DNA from: Bacteroidota bacterium
GTDB lineage: Bacteria > Bacteroidota > Bacteroidia > Flavobacteriales > Weeksellaceae
DNA length: 64,000 bases
Assembly: GCA_023394415.1 (NCBI GenBank)
Contig: JAEXAR010000009.1
Coordinates: 1 to 64,000, forward strand
Direction: 5' to 3'
Shown here: positions 52,444-61,411 of the stretch, piece by piece
Layout: every line of letters starts with the position of its first letter
Position numbering within the stretch: position 1 is the first letter of the stretch
Made by a program: the position numbers and the translations under genes
Notes under the pieces: generated by a model
Database searches by the model: none
The model's input: the letters and a program-made list of their open reading frames with translations, nothing else
What the model was told of the DNA's origin: nothing

Positions 52444-53340
52444 TTATCCCATCAAATATTTGTGATAAATCAATAACAGGAACGATACAATCCAAAGTAT
52501 GATAGTGATTTGTATGTAGCGGTCTTTGTATACAATTTTGGTTGGCGATTCGGTACGGTTATAAACTAAAGTTTGCTGTAGATACCTTAAAAAGGCAAAA
52601 ACAACGAATATAACGGTATAGAAAATTCTAATCCCAAAACGATCCTGAACTTCTGCAGTTACCGTAAACATAAGGTACGAAATTATCGCCAAAGTTACCG
52701 ATATGGATAGTGCAATATCTGCAAACTGCACATTATAACCATCAAGAGCACGCCTTGTTTTACCTGAAATCTGCGCATTGATTAATTCTCCTCTTCTTTT
52801 TCCTAAAGCCAAAACCAGCGCCAAAACGAATGTCAGCAAAATTGCCCATTGTGAAATAGGAATTCCTGTTGCGTAACCACCAGCCAAGACCCTTAAAACG
52901 AACCCTAAAGCAACAATGGTAACATCAATAATCGCCACATGCTTCAAATGGAAAGTGTAAGCCAAATTCATCAAGAAATAAAAAACGATAATAATGGTAA
53001 ACTTCCAGATATTGATATTAAGGAACATCTCTCCTATTACCAACAATCCAAAAACTGATAAAATTAAAAATCCAAGAATTGATAATGCAGTTGGTTTAGA
53101 AATAGCGCCACTTGCTAATGGTCTGTGTTTTTTCTCCGGATGTTTCTTATCCGATTCAATGTCAGAATAGTCATTCAGAATGTAAATACTGCTTGCCGTA
53201 AGCGAAAACACTAGAAAAGCATATAAACTTTTCAGAAATAAATCTGTTTCAAAAATATTACCTGAAAAAAAGAGTGGCAAAAATACAAACAGGTTCTTCA
53301 CCCATTGTTCTATGCGTACCAACTTTAGATATTTCGTCAT
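52444..53340 (-). CDS. UbiA-type polyprenyl-phosphate phosphoribosyltransferase (DPPR synthase-like)
   Basis: This 298-residue membrane protein has about eight or nine helices and the first UbiA aspartate motif in YILNDYSDIESDKKHPEKKH. The N-terminus KYLKLVRIEQWVKNLFVFLP and the second loop ALGKRRGELI match the subfamily that transfers phosphoribose from PRPP to decaprenyl phosphate (Rv3806c-type), not quinone prenyltransferases. It is the first gene of the cluster. Together with DprE1/DprE2 it would supply polyprenyl-phosphate arabinose for an unidentified envelope polymer. Confidence 0.87.
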   Translation of the reverse strand: MTKYLKLVRIEQWVKNLFVFLPLFFSGNIFETDLFLKSLYAFLVFSLTASSIYILNDYSDIESDKKHPEKKHRPLASGAISKPTALSILGFLILSVFGLLVIGEMFLNINIWKFTIIIVFYFLMNLAYTFHLKHVAIIDVTIVALGFVLRVLAGGYATGIPISQWAILLTFVLALVLALGKRRGELINAQISGKTRRALDGYNVQFADIALSISVTLAIISYLMFTVTAEVQDRFGIRIFYTVIFVVFAFLRYLQQTLVYNRTESPTKIVYKDRYIQITIILWIVSFLLLIYHKYLMG

Positions 53341-53406
53341 TTATGCTTAAAATCAATTACAAAAATACGGAATTATTGATAATTAGATTCAAAAGAAATA
53401 TACTAA

Positions 53407-53438
53407 AAAGAAAAACCGCTTTTATAAAAAAGCGGTTT
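53407..53438 (-). terminator. Terminator of the OmpA-family gene
   Basis: AAACCGCT...AGCGGTTT forms an 8-bp or longer stem with a minus-strand TTTTTCTTTTT tail, 20 bp past the stop. Confidence 0.75.
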
Positions 53439-53458
53439 CAATTTATATAAAAGGTTAA

Positions 53459-54157
53459 TTATTGTTTCACCTCTTGTTGAGCATCTTTAATCATCTCCTG
53501 ATTGGCTGTAATGGCAAATTCTACACGTCTGTTTTGTGCTCTACCTGCTTCTGTTTCATTGGTTGCTTTAGGCTCTTTCTCACCTACACCCATTGTAAAC
53601 ATTCTGCTTCCAGCAACACCTAATGACATCAGATAAGATTTCACTGCTGCTGCTCTTCTTTCAGAAAGCCCTTGGTTATAAGCATCTGTACCTCTACTAT
53701 CTGTGTGTCCATAGATATTAATATTGGTATCAGGATTATTTTTAAGCACTTCTGCAAGTTTATCTAAATTAGCTTTTGCTGCTGTGGTAAGATCCGATTT
53801 ATCGAAAGCGAAGTTTACAATATTTTCAGATAAAGTAACTTTAATACCTTCTCCTACTCTTTCTACTTCCGCACCTGGCAAAGTTTCTTTAATTTCTTTG
53901 GCTTGCTTATCCATTTTAGCACCAATAACGTTACCAACTACACCACCAACAACACCGCCTAAAACAGCACCTTGTGGAGCATTACCACCTTTACCAATAT
54001 TATTACCAAGTACACCACCAATTACAGCTCCTGCTGCTGCACCTATTACAGTACCTTTTTGTTGATTATTGGCATTCTGCACGGCTTCACAACTTGTTAA
54101 TAAAAACGCTGATGAAAGAAACATTGCAGCAATACCCGTTTTGTTAAAAATTTTCAT
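53459..54157 (-). CDS. OmpA-family lipoprotein with glycine-zipper domain
   Basis: This 232-residue protein has a signal ending AFLLTSC at the lipobox cysteine, then a glycine-zipper region (about 35-80, GAAAGAVIGGVLGNNIGKGG) that can sit in the membrane. The C-terminal OmpA domain (about 110-215) includes IYGHTDSRGTDAYNQGLSER, which binds peptidoglycan. It links the outer membrane to the cell wall. It starts 23 bp after the lipocalin-like gene, so both form an operon. Confidence 0.92.
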   Translation of the reverse strand: MKIFNKTGIAAMFLSSAFLLTSCEAVQNANNQQKGTVIGAAAGAVIGGVLGNNIGKGGNAPQGAVLGGVVGGVVGNVIGAKMDKQAKEIKETLPGAEVERVGEGIKVTLSENIVNFAFDKSDLTTAAKANLDKLAEVLKNNPDTNINIYGHTDSRGTDAYNQGLSERRAAAVKSYLMSLGVAGSRMFTMGVGEKEPKATNETEAGRAQNRRVEFAITANQEMIKDAQQEVKQ

Positions 54158-54180
54158 AATCTTTATATATTTTGATGTTA

Positions 54181-54660
54181 TTATTTAGATGCTGTTCTCT
54201 GGAAGTTGTAAGTAACTTTTACAATTTCCCCATTGAAAGGAACATTTTGCTGAAGGCTAAACTGATCAGTCTCCTGATTTACTAAAGTAAGGTTATAGCC
54301 TGCAATATTTTGTTTTGCTTTGGTCCCATCTTCAATTTTCTTAAATTGAAACGTATTACCATCTTTCACTTCAAATTTAATAGGTCTTGTAAGCGAAGGA
54401 CAAGCACCACCTCCATTTAAAGTATAAGCTCCGGAATAATTATTAGGAATTAATCTCCAGTGACTGCCTACAAAACATTGTGCATCTGCACCTTCATCAA
54501 AAGGCTTAATTCTGTAAGATTTATCGTAATCTACACTTGTGATTTCCCAATCACCTTTAAGTTTTAAAAATTCTGCTCTGTTTTGTTGAGCCGTTTTTGC
54601 TGTGGAACAAGATACGGTAAGTGCCGCTCCTACGATTCCTGCTAGTAAAACATTTTTCAT
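54181..54660 (-). CDS. Lipocalin-family lipoprotein
   Basis: This 159-residue lipoprotein has signal MKNVLLAGIVGAALTVSC. The mature protein begins with a helix and then FLKLKGDWEITSVDYDKSYR, the GxW start of lipocalin-like barrels. A conserved AQCFVGSHWRLIPNNYSGAY and a GGGACP loop follow. Ligand is unknown. It is co-transcribed with the OmpA-family gene and probably sits in the outer membrane. Confidence 0.82.
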   Translation of the reverse strand: MKNVLLAGIVGAALTVSCSTAKTAQQNRAEFLKLKGDWEITSVDYDKSYRIKPFDEGADAQCFVGSHWRLIPNNYSGAYTLNGGGACPSLTRPIKFEVKDGNTFQFKKIEDGTKAKQNIAGYNLTLVNQETDQFSLQQNVPFNGEIVKVTYNFQRTASK

Positions 54661-54732
54661 GTTAAAAAATATTTAGTTGTTTTTTGATTATTGATATTAC
54701 AAAACCGTGCCATTATTATTTCTAAAATAAAA

Positions 54733-54753
54733 AAGCCCGAATTAATCGGACTT
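54733..54753 (-). terminator. Terminator of the S8 protease gene
   Basis: AAG-C-CCGA...TCGG-A-CTT followed on the minus strand by TTTTTTATT, 24 bp past the stop. Confidence 0.65.
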
Positions 54754-54776
54754 TTGATATCAATATTTATTTGAAA

Positions 54777-56513
54777 TTATTTTCTCCTTACCGGATATTT
54801 CTTTTTGGTAGTTGATGTTTTAACAGTCCCCGTTTTCTTTAAAGGTGAAGATGTAGTAGAACTGCCTTTGTAAAAATTGGTATAGGCATACTCTGCAGCT
54901 TTTCTAAGATCAATCACACCTCCAGCTCTTGAAATTAAATCGAAACGGTTGTTTTCATTTGTTGGAAGCATGGCATTCACTGTAGATTGATTAGCTGTCT
55001 TTACAAAAGATTCAATAATCTGTTCAGGTTTAAGATTAGGCATATAAGCCAAAAGAACAGCAGCAGAACCTGCAACTACAGGTGAAGCCATTGAAGTTCC
55101 TTGCAAATATTCGTATTTACCATCCGGAACGGTAGAGTAAATTTTATCGCCTGGAGCGAACACGTCTACCATTTTTCCGTTAAAATTAGAGAAACTTGCT
55201 CTTAAAAACTCATTATCGTTGGTGCTAGCACCTACTACTATCATATTTTTAAGGAATGGCGCAGCATCTGTAGCGTTTTGGAAATTGGTAGGATAATAAA
55301 CATTTTTTTGAATATCCTCATTTTCGTTACCTGCAGCTTTTACAAGAAGCACACCTTTATCCTGTGCATATTTGAAAGCGTCCCAAACATATTTCTTACC
55401 TGGAGATACGGCTTTACCAAAACTCATATTAATAATTTTAGCACCATTATCTACTGCGTATTTGATCGAGTTAGCGACATCTTTATCTCTTTCATCACCG
55501 TCTGGAACGGTTCTTACAGTCATTATTTTTGCTACTCTATAAGCAACACCATATTGCACTTCTTTACCTTGAGGATAACCTGCAATAATTCCTGCTACGT
55601 GTGTACCATGTTGTGCATCTGGACCTTCGTAACGGTTGTTACCATAGTATTTTTGAGAATAATCATCATAATTATCACCAACTTGTGAGGCTCTAGGATC
55701 AAAGTCTAAATTATATTGCTTTGTAGCTTGTGGCTCATAATAATCTAAAGCATCCTGAATTTCTTTCGTTAGCTTTTTCTCAAGCTCTGCCGGAGATTTT
55801 CCTGCAAAACCCGGATCTTGTGCTACATTTCCCAATACATTGGCAGCAATAGCTTGATCTTGATTGGTTGGTTTCATAGTGGCTACAACTTCAGGGGTAA
55901 GATTTCTACCGTTAAGCATTGCAACCATTGTAGGGATGAGGGTTTTAATTTTTGAATAGTTCTGGAAAGCTTGCTGTGCTTCAGTATATTTTTTTGTAAG
56001 AATTTCCTTACTCTTCATATACATCTCAAACTCTTCCTTCATTTTGGTTTGATTTTCCTTATTTGTGGCAGAGTTTGAACCTTCAAAAATAGGTTTGTAT
56101 TTTTTCACCATTCTGGTTACTTCCATATTGTCTACACCAATATCAGAAGTTTTGTTACCCATAAAGTTCCACCCGTATATATCGTCAACATAACCATTTC
56201 CGTCATCATCCTTACCATTGTTAGGAACTTCATTAGGATTCTTCCACATATTTTTTACAAGTCCAGGGTGATCTACTTCTACACCACTGTCCAAAACGCC
56301 TACTACTACATTTTTAGGCTTCAACCCTTTGGATTCTAAATATTTATACGCGTTTTGAGTATTAACACCAAATACATTTCCTGTGGCATGATCTTTATGA
56401 TACCAAGTCATTAAATCCTTATCTTCCATAGGATCCAATGCTTTTTTTTCCGTTTGAGCGAAAACTCCTGCAAAACCAGCTAAAAAAGAAGCTGCAATGA
56501 ATAGTTTTTTCAT
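54777..56513 (-). CDS. Exported subtilisin-like serine protease (S8)
   Basis: This 578-residue protease has signal MKKLFIAASFLAGFAGVFAQ. The catalytic triad is D76 in VVVGVLDSGVEVDHPG, H302 in QHGTHVAGIIAG and S474 in LQGTSMASPVVAG, with an oxyanion asparagine in AAGNENED. The gap between Asp and His is about 225 residues against roughly 30 in subtilisin, filled by a calcium-type segment (KDDDGNGYVDD) and a helical insertion. There is no obvious type IX sorting domain; the tail is short, serine/threonine-rich and basic. It starts 3 bp after the WbqC-like gene ends. Confidence 0.92.
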   Translation of the reverse strand: MKKLFIAASFLAGFAGVFAQTEKKALDPMEDKDLMTWYHKDHATGNVFGVNTQNAYKYLESKGLKPKNVVVGVLDSGVEVDHPGLVKNMWKNPNEVPNNGKDDDGNGYVDDIYGWNFMGNKTSDIGVDNMEVTRMVKKYKPIFEGSNSATNKENQTKMKEEFEMYMKSKEILTKKYTEAQQAFQNYSKIKTLIPTMVAMLNGRNLTPEVVATMKPTNQDQAIAANVLGNVAQDPGFAGKSPAELEKKLTKEIQDALDYYEPQATKQYNLDFDPRASQVGDNYDDYSQKYYGNNRYEGPDAQHGTHVAGIIAGYPQGKEVQYGVAYRVAKIMTVRTVPDGDERDKDVANSIKYAVDNGAKIINMSFGKAVSPGKKYVWDAFKYAQDKGVLLVKAAGNENEDIQKNVYYPTNFQNATDAAPFLKNMIVVGASTNDNEFLRASFSNFNGKMVDVFAPGDKIYSTVPDGKYEYLQGTSMASPVVAGSAAVLLAYMPNLKPEQIIESFVKTANQSTVNAMLPTNENNRFDLISRAGGVIDLRKAAEYAYTNFYKGSSTTSSPLKKTGTVKTSTTKKKYPVRRK

Positions 56514-56515
56514 CT

Positions 56516-57124
56516 TTATAATTTAATATTTTGTATATAAGTTAAACTTTCGGGTCCTTTGTTACAAAGTAAATCGACAATTGACAAATCTGCTAAAAAT
56601 CCTAATTTATCTGAAAAGGTTTGATAATAGTCCTCCATATCAAATTCTGTAGGTTGTTTTGCAGAAAATTTTTCCCTGTAATTTACTTCTTCAGGATTAC
56701 CAATGTACTCATTACTCAAAGAATATGCCTTTTCGGTTTTCAGAATGCTCAAAATGATTTCTAATGCTCTTAAATTAAATTTAGCAAGTGATTTTTCGTC
56801 TGTATTGAAGATTTCTTTGAGCTTATCTTCATAAAATTCAAAATAAGGTGAGCTTTGATAGGCGGTTTTTATCGATTTCCAGTGTAGTTGTTGCCATTTT
56901 TCAGCAAAGGAAATCTCAATATCTTTCATTTCCCGTTTTCCATTATGATGAATGGGAATGATAAGGGAAAGCCTACCATTAGCACCATAAATATTAGCAC
57001 GGTTACGGAAGGTTTGCTTCGGAAAGTTCTCATACTGCTCAAAAACAACTTCTGAATCTTGATGCAGAAAAACCGAAAACCAAGAAATTGGAGGGAGGTA
57101 AAATATTGGTAATAGTATTTTCAT
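56516..57124 (-). CDS. WbqC-like family protein
   Basis: This 202-residue soluble protein has the WbqC-like pattern: KILLPIFYLPPISWFSVFLH, FRNRANIYGANGRLSLIIPI, then WQQLHWKSIKTAYQSSPYFE. The name comes from O-antigen loci, but the biochemical role of the family is not established. It lies just ahead of the S8 protease gene and probably shares its transcript. Upstream is the third structured repeat. Confidence 0.85.
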   Translation of the reverse strand: MKILLPIFYLPPISWFSVFLHQDSEVVFEQYENFPKQTFRNRANIYGANGRLSLIIPIHHNGKREMKDIEISFAEKWQQLHWKSIKTAYQSSPYFEFYEDKLKEIFNTDEKSLAKFNLRALEIILSILKTEKAYSLSNEYIGNPEEVNYREKFSAKQPTEFDMEDYYQTFSDKLGFLADLSIVDLLCNKGPESLTYIQNIKL

Positions 57125-57313
57125 TCTTTAAACCACAAATGTATCATTGATGTGGAAACAAAATTAAGCAAAAACAATTATTTTAAAGTCTGGCTAAAGC
57201 CCGTTGTTATAGATTGATTTTTGGAGCTACAAAATTTATAAAAGATTTGATGTAGAATGTTTTAAAATTAAAGTTTTTCATTTCTTACCATGATATTTTA
57301 CGGCATCATATCA

Positions 57314-57409
57314 CTAGCCCCGATTGAACGGCATGTTTGAGCTCTTTTTCGGGCGGCAGCTTCGCTGCCGCCCGAAAAAAGCGAGTAGTGAAAGCGGGAA
57401 AAAGCTTCT
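57314..57409 (+). ncRNA. Structured intergenic repeat element, copy 3
   Basis: CTAGCCCCGATTGAACGGCAT at the left and GAAAGCGGGAAAAAGCTTCT at the right match the other copies. The central hairpin is TTTTTCGGGCGGCAGC, loop TTC, and its perfect complement. It ends 5 bp before the lepB stop codon on the opposite strand. The rest of the 57125-57413 gap shows nothing else. Confidence 0.6.
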
Positions 57410-57413
57410 AAAA

Positions 57414-59081
57414 TTATTCTTCCTCTTTTTTCTTTTTAAACAGTTTGGAAATATAATCCCAACCGAAGAAGAGTACTAAAAGTAGTACCGCTAACCATGC
57501 ATAAGATGTTTTATGAAGCTCACCAGTATTGGTGGCTTTGAACATTCTGTCCCAACGGATTTTTTTGCCATTTGCCTGATAAGATGAGCCTTGATCTGCA
57601 AATAATCCTTCAACACTCATCCAAGTAAACATTGGCTTCCCAACAATGTGAGTTTCGGGAACATAACCGAAAAATCTGGCATCTAAAGATGCATCACGGT
57701 TATCACCAACCATCATATAATAGTTATATTTTACAGTGTATTTGTTGGTTTGTTGCCCATTAATATAGATTTGTCCGTTTTTATTTTCCAATGTATTGCC
57801 TTCATGTTTTACGATCAGTTTTTCGTATTCGGGAAGGGTTTCAGGAGTTACGTTGATGATATCACCTTTTTTTGGAATTCTGATGGGACCATACCAATCG
57901 ATATTCCAGTTTTTATTGTGTGGGAAAATGGTTGATGAGTAATTTATTTTACTGCTCGGAACCATTTGCTGTGCTTCGTAGGATTTCTGCATATCAGGAT
58001 AGTAACTAATATCCTTTTGTCCCTGCGGCTGAATTTCTTCCTGAATTTTTACCACCTGTGGAAGTTGACCGATTGTTTTAGCCATTTCATCCGTTAACCC
58101 CTGAAATCTATAATAAAATCCTGATGTTGATTGCTTTTCAATAACTGGTAAAAAGCCGTAAGTATCGTACAATGATGGAATATCCAATTGTGAACTGGTA
58201 AAAACTTCGTAAGCGTGCTGCACTTGTGCATCTCCCATTCTTACCTCAAGCTTTCCGTTGATAAAAAGTTTTCCGGCTTTGAACTCCATTACGTCACCGG
58301 CTTCAGCTACCAAACGCTTTACATAAGGATCTTTACGATCAATAGCTACATGCACTGAATCATCCGGATAATTGAACACCACAATATCATTACGTTTCGG
58401 AGTTTCCCAACCCGGAAATCTAAAATATGGCAATTTAACTGCTTCTAAATATGATTTAGGATCATCTTTTGGGTTGCCTTTTTCCCCGGTATCCAAAATT
58501 GTCCCCTGTAAAAACGGGATAGCAACAGGACGCATCGGTGCACGGAAACCATAATTTAGTTTATTTACGAAAAGGAAATCTCCCACCAAAAGTGTACGCT
58601 CCATAGAACCTGTAGGAATCCCGAAAGGTTGTGTAATAAACACGTGGATAATAGTTGCGAAAACCACCGCAAAAGTTATGGAACCAAGGAATGTATCCTT
58701 TTTCTTTTCAACCTCCTCTTCTCCGGGAAGTAAAAAAGCTGGTTCATCTATCTCGGTATCTTTATTATAATTCACCATTGCCATATAAATAAATGGCAGG
58801 AAAACAGTCATCAATTTTTGACCAATGGTGTTTTTACCAAATTTATCCATTAGGAACAAATGGAAAACCGTCATCATAATAGGCCCAACAATTGGGAGAT
58901 AAGACAGTGCTGACCACCAAGTTGAGCGTTTGGTTTCCTTTAAAATAATGTAATAATTGTAAAACGGGACAAATGCAAACAGTGGATTGTATCCCATTTT
59001 TTTGAAAAGTCTCCACGTTGAAATTCCCATTAATACTGATAAAATGAGAACGTAAATGGTATAGGTGATAAAGTAGTTCAT
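57414..59081 (-). CDS. lepB: Signal peptidase I with N-terminal DUF5684-like membrane domain
   Basis: LepB removes signal peptides from exported proteins. At 555 residues it is well above the usual 250-330. An N-terminal three-helix DUF5684-like domain (1-about 110) precedes the anchor helix. The catalytic serine is S159 in GIPTGSMERTLLVGDF and the base is probably K254 in DPYVKRLVAEAGDV. A long insertion (about 275-400) separates this from the final box YMMVGDNRDASLDARFFGYV. A C-terminal helix and KKKEEE tail end the protein. The long form is typical of Bacteroidetes. dapB lies 72 bp upstream. Confidence 0.95.
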   Translation of the reverse strand: MNYFITYTIYVLILSVLMGISTWRLFKKMGYNPLFAFVPFYNYYIILKETKRSTWWSALSYLPIVGPIMMTVFHLFLMDKFGKNTIGQKLMTVFLPFIYMAMVNYNKDTEIDEPAFLLPGEEEVEKKKDTFLGSITFAVVFATIIHVFITQPFGIPTGSMERTLLVGDFLFVNKLNYGFRAPMRPVAIPFLQGTILDTGEKGNPKDDPKSYLEAVKLPYFRFPGWETPKRNDIVVFNYPDDSVHVAIDRKDPYVKRLVAEAGDVMEFKAGKLFINGKLEVRMGDAQVQHAYEVFTSSQLDIPSLYDTYGFLPVIEKQSTSGFYYRFQGLTDEMAKTIGQLPQVVKIQEEIQPQGQKDISYYPDMQKSYEAQQMVPSSKINYSSTIFPHNKNWNIDWYGPIRIPKKGDIINVTPETLPEYEKLIVKHEGNTLENKNGQIYINGQQTNKYTVKYNYYMMVGDNRDASLDARFFGYVPETHIVGKPMFTWMSVEGLFADQGSSYQANGKKIRWDRMFKATNTGELHKTSYAWLAVLLLVLFFGWDYISKLFKKKKEEE

Positions 59082-59153
59082 AAAATTTGCTTTCGGCTTT
59101 CCGCAAGGAGCATTCAGCGTTTAGTGTGATTAGTCTATTTTTTTGAAAATTTG

Positions 59154-59855
59154 TTACAGCCCTAAAACATCGTTCATTGAGAAAACACCTTGTTTTCCTA
59201 TAATCCATTCAGAGGCAATTACAGCTCCCAATGCAAAACCATTTCTGTTGTAGGCAGTATGTTTTATTTCTATTTCATCCACTTCAGAACGGTAGTAAAC
59301 ACTGTGTGTTCCGGGCACTTCATCTTCACGGATAGCAAAAATACCAAGGTGGTCGTTTTCTGTCTCGTGAAGTTTCCAATTATTGAATTTTGGATTGTTT
59401 TTAATGATGCCTTCCGCAATAGAAATCGCTGTTCCGCTTGGTGCATCTTTCTTATGAGTATGGTGAATTTCTTCGAGCTGAATATTGTATTCGTTAAAAT
59501 TCTTCATCAGGTTTGCCAGCTTTTCATTCAAAGCAAAAAATAAATTCACGCCAAGGCTAAAGTTGGAACCGTAAATAAATGCTGTACCATTTTCTATAGC
59601 AACATTTTCAATCTCTGGTTTCTGATGTAGCCAACCTGTTGTACCACAAACCACGGGGATTTTATTTTCAAGGCAAGTTTTGATATTGTTGAAAGCAACT
59701 TCTGGTTGTGAAAATTCAATCACAACATCAGGATGATTAAGGTTTTCTTTGGTAGGTGTTTCATTGAGTTTAGCCACGACTTCATGACCTCTTGATGTGG
59801 CTATTTCATCAATAATTTTTCCCATTTTTCCGTAACCAACGAGTGCTATTTTCAT
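59154..59855 (-). CDS. dapB: 4-hydroxy-tetrahydrodipicolinate reductase
   Basis: DapB makes tetrahydrodipicolinate for lysine and meso-diaminopimelate. The 233-residue enzyme has the NAD(P) loop KIALVGYGKMGKIIDE, VVCGTTGWLHQ and the active-site segment EEIHHTHKKDAPSGTAISIA with the catalytic histidine and lysine. Length is slightly short but normal for the group. It sits in the parA-parB-DUF5683-dapB-lepB order that is common in Flavobacteriia. Confidence 0.96.
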   Translation of the reverse strand: MKIALVGYGKMGKIIDEIATSRGHEVVAKLNETPTKENLNHPDVVIEFSQPEVAFNNIKTCLENKIPVVCGTTGWLHQKPEIENVAIENGTAFIYGSNFSLGVNLFFALNEKLANLMKNFNEYNIQLEEIHHTHKKDAPSGTAISIAEGIIKNNPKFNNWKLHETENDHLGIFAIREDEVPGTHSVYYRSEVDEIEIKHTAYNRNGFALGAVIASEWIIGKQGVFSMNDVLGL

Positions 59856-59897
59856 TATTATTTTGGTAATGTTTAAAGGTATAAAAGCCTACTTATT

Positions 59898-60527
59898 TTA
59901 AAATCTAAAACTTAAACTTAAACCTGGTTTTGTATTTTGTTTTGCGAATTCATCATAAATTACCGTTGGTTTTATGGCTAAATCCGGATCGTTTTTCTGT
60001 TCATAAAGATGAGCATCTACGACAGCATCCATAATATTGAGGATATAAACCAAACCGGTTACTGCAATAGAATAATCACGCTGACGCTTCATCCTGTCCT
60101 GCGTTCTGCCCAAAGCTTCTTTAGTAATCCCTGGTATATCTGAGAATTCGTGTGGCAAACCGTTGAGTTGTGCGACGTAAGCATTGCGGTAACGTTTGTA
60201 TTGTTTATCATTCCAGAGTGTTATGCCAACTCCAGTACCAATTGCACCCCAAACGATTGGGATTTTCCAATATTTTTTATTGTAATACTGCCCAAGTCCC
60301 GGTAAAACAGCGGAATATAAGCCAGCTTTAGTAGGACTATATTTTGGCTTCACAGCTGGAGCATTAGACTCTTCAATATCCGTTAAAACTTCCACTTCAG
60401 ATTTTGGTTTGATGGTGGAAATGCTGTCCGTTGGATGATTTTCAACACGAATGGTATCGTTTTTTGTCACCTGTGCAAAAATGGACAGAGAGCTAAACAG
60501 CAGAAATGTGAAAAATATCTTTGGCAT
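59898..60527 (-). CDS. DUF5683 exported/membrane protein
   Basis: This 209-residue protein has signal MPKIFFTFLLFSSLSIFAQ, a low-complexity linker (20-60), then the DUF5683 core KAGLYSAVLPGLGQYYNKKY WKIP split over two membrane segments, and KRQRDYSIAVTGLVYILNIM. The function is unknown. The start overlaps the parB stop (TAATG), so translation is coupled to chromosome-partitioning genes, a linkage also common in relatives. Confidence 0.85.
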   Translation of the reverse strand: MPKIFFTFLLFSSLSIFAQVTKNDTIRVENHPTDSISTIKPKSEVEVLTDIEESNAPAVKPKYSPTKAGLYSAVLPGLGQYYNKKYWKIPIVWGAIGTGVGITLWNDKQYKRYRNAYVAQLNGLPHEFSDIPGITKEALGRTQDRMKRQRDYSIAVTGLVYILNIMDAVVDAHLYEQKNDPDLAIKPTVIYDEFAKQNTKPGLSLSFRF

Positions 60528-61411
60528 TAACTAAAGTGTGAAAGAATGTTTTCCAACTCTTTTTCATTTTTGAAATCGAGTACAATTTTCCCTTTTTTTC
60601 CATTGGCTGCAGTTTTTATTTCCACTTTTACATCCAAAATGTCGGAGAGTTTTTTTTCAGCTTTCCGATGTTCATTAGAAATAATTTTCGCCTTTGCCAC
60701 AGGTTTTGAAGGATTTTTCAAAGTATTGGCAGCAAGTTCAGCCTGTCTTACATTTAGGCCTTCTTTTATAATTCTTTCAAATAATTTTTGTTGTAGTTCA
60801 TCTGAATCTAAACTCAAAATTGCTCTTCCGTGACCTGCTGAAATTTCACCGCTGCGAACCGCATTTTGAACATCCGGACTCAACTTTAAAAGACGGATTG
60901 AGTTGGTAATTGTGCTGCGTTCCTTTCCTACTCTCTGGCTTAAATTTTCTTGGGTTAAACCAATTTCTTCCAAGAGTCTTTGGTAGGTTAAGGCTACCTC
61001 AATGGCATCAAGGTCTTCGCGCTGAATGTTTTCAACCAAAGCCATTTCCAGCAATTCCTGATCATTTACCAATCTTATATATGCGGGAATCGATTTTAAA
61101 CCTGCAATTTTGGATGCTCGGAAACGTCTTTCACCGGAAATGATCTCGAAACGATCGCCATCTTTCCTTAAAGTAATCGGTTGAATAACACCAAGATTTT
61201 TGATGGATTGTGCTAAATCATTCAATGCTTTTTCATCAAAATAAGTTCTTGGCTGTGAAGCATTTGGATAAATATCTTCCAGAGATACTTCCACGATGTT
61301 TCCTACCAAAACTTCTGCTCCCTCATCAGTTGCAGAATTAATAGAAACTTTGGATTCGGAGCTTAAAATTGCACCGAGTCCTCTTCCCATTGCTCTTTTC
61401 TTATCTTTCAA
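60527..61411 (-). CDS. parB: Chromosome-partitioning protein ParB
   Basis: ParB binds parS sites and loads as a CTP-dependent clamp. The 294-residue protein starts at TTG 61411, overlapping the parA stop (TTGA) and keeping the family start MKDKKRAMGRGLGAILSS; ATG at 61390 is the alternative. The N-terminal CTP-binding motif is EIISGERRFRASKIAGL. A helix-turn-helix region follows (LTQENLSQRVGKERSTITNS) and a C-terminal dimerisation domain. It is coupled to parA upstream and to DUF5683 downstream. No parS 16-mer was recognised by eye. Confidence 0.95.
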   Translation of the reverse strand: MKDKKRAMGRGLGAILSSESKVSINSATDEGAEVLVGNIVEVSLEDIYPNASQPRTYFDEKALNDLAQSIKNLGVIQPITLRKDGDRFEIISGERRFRASKIAGLKSIPAYIRLVNDQELLEMALVENIQREDLDAIEVALTYQRLLEEIGLTQENLSQRVGKERSTITNSIRLLKLSPDVQNAVRSGEISAGHGRAILSLDSDELQQKLFERIIKEGLNVRQAELAANTLKNPSKPVAKAKIISNEHRKAEKKLSDILDVKVEIKTAANGKKGKIVLDFKNEKELENILSHFS

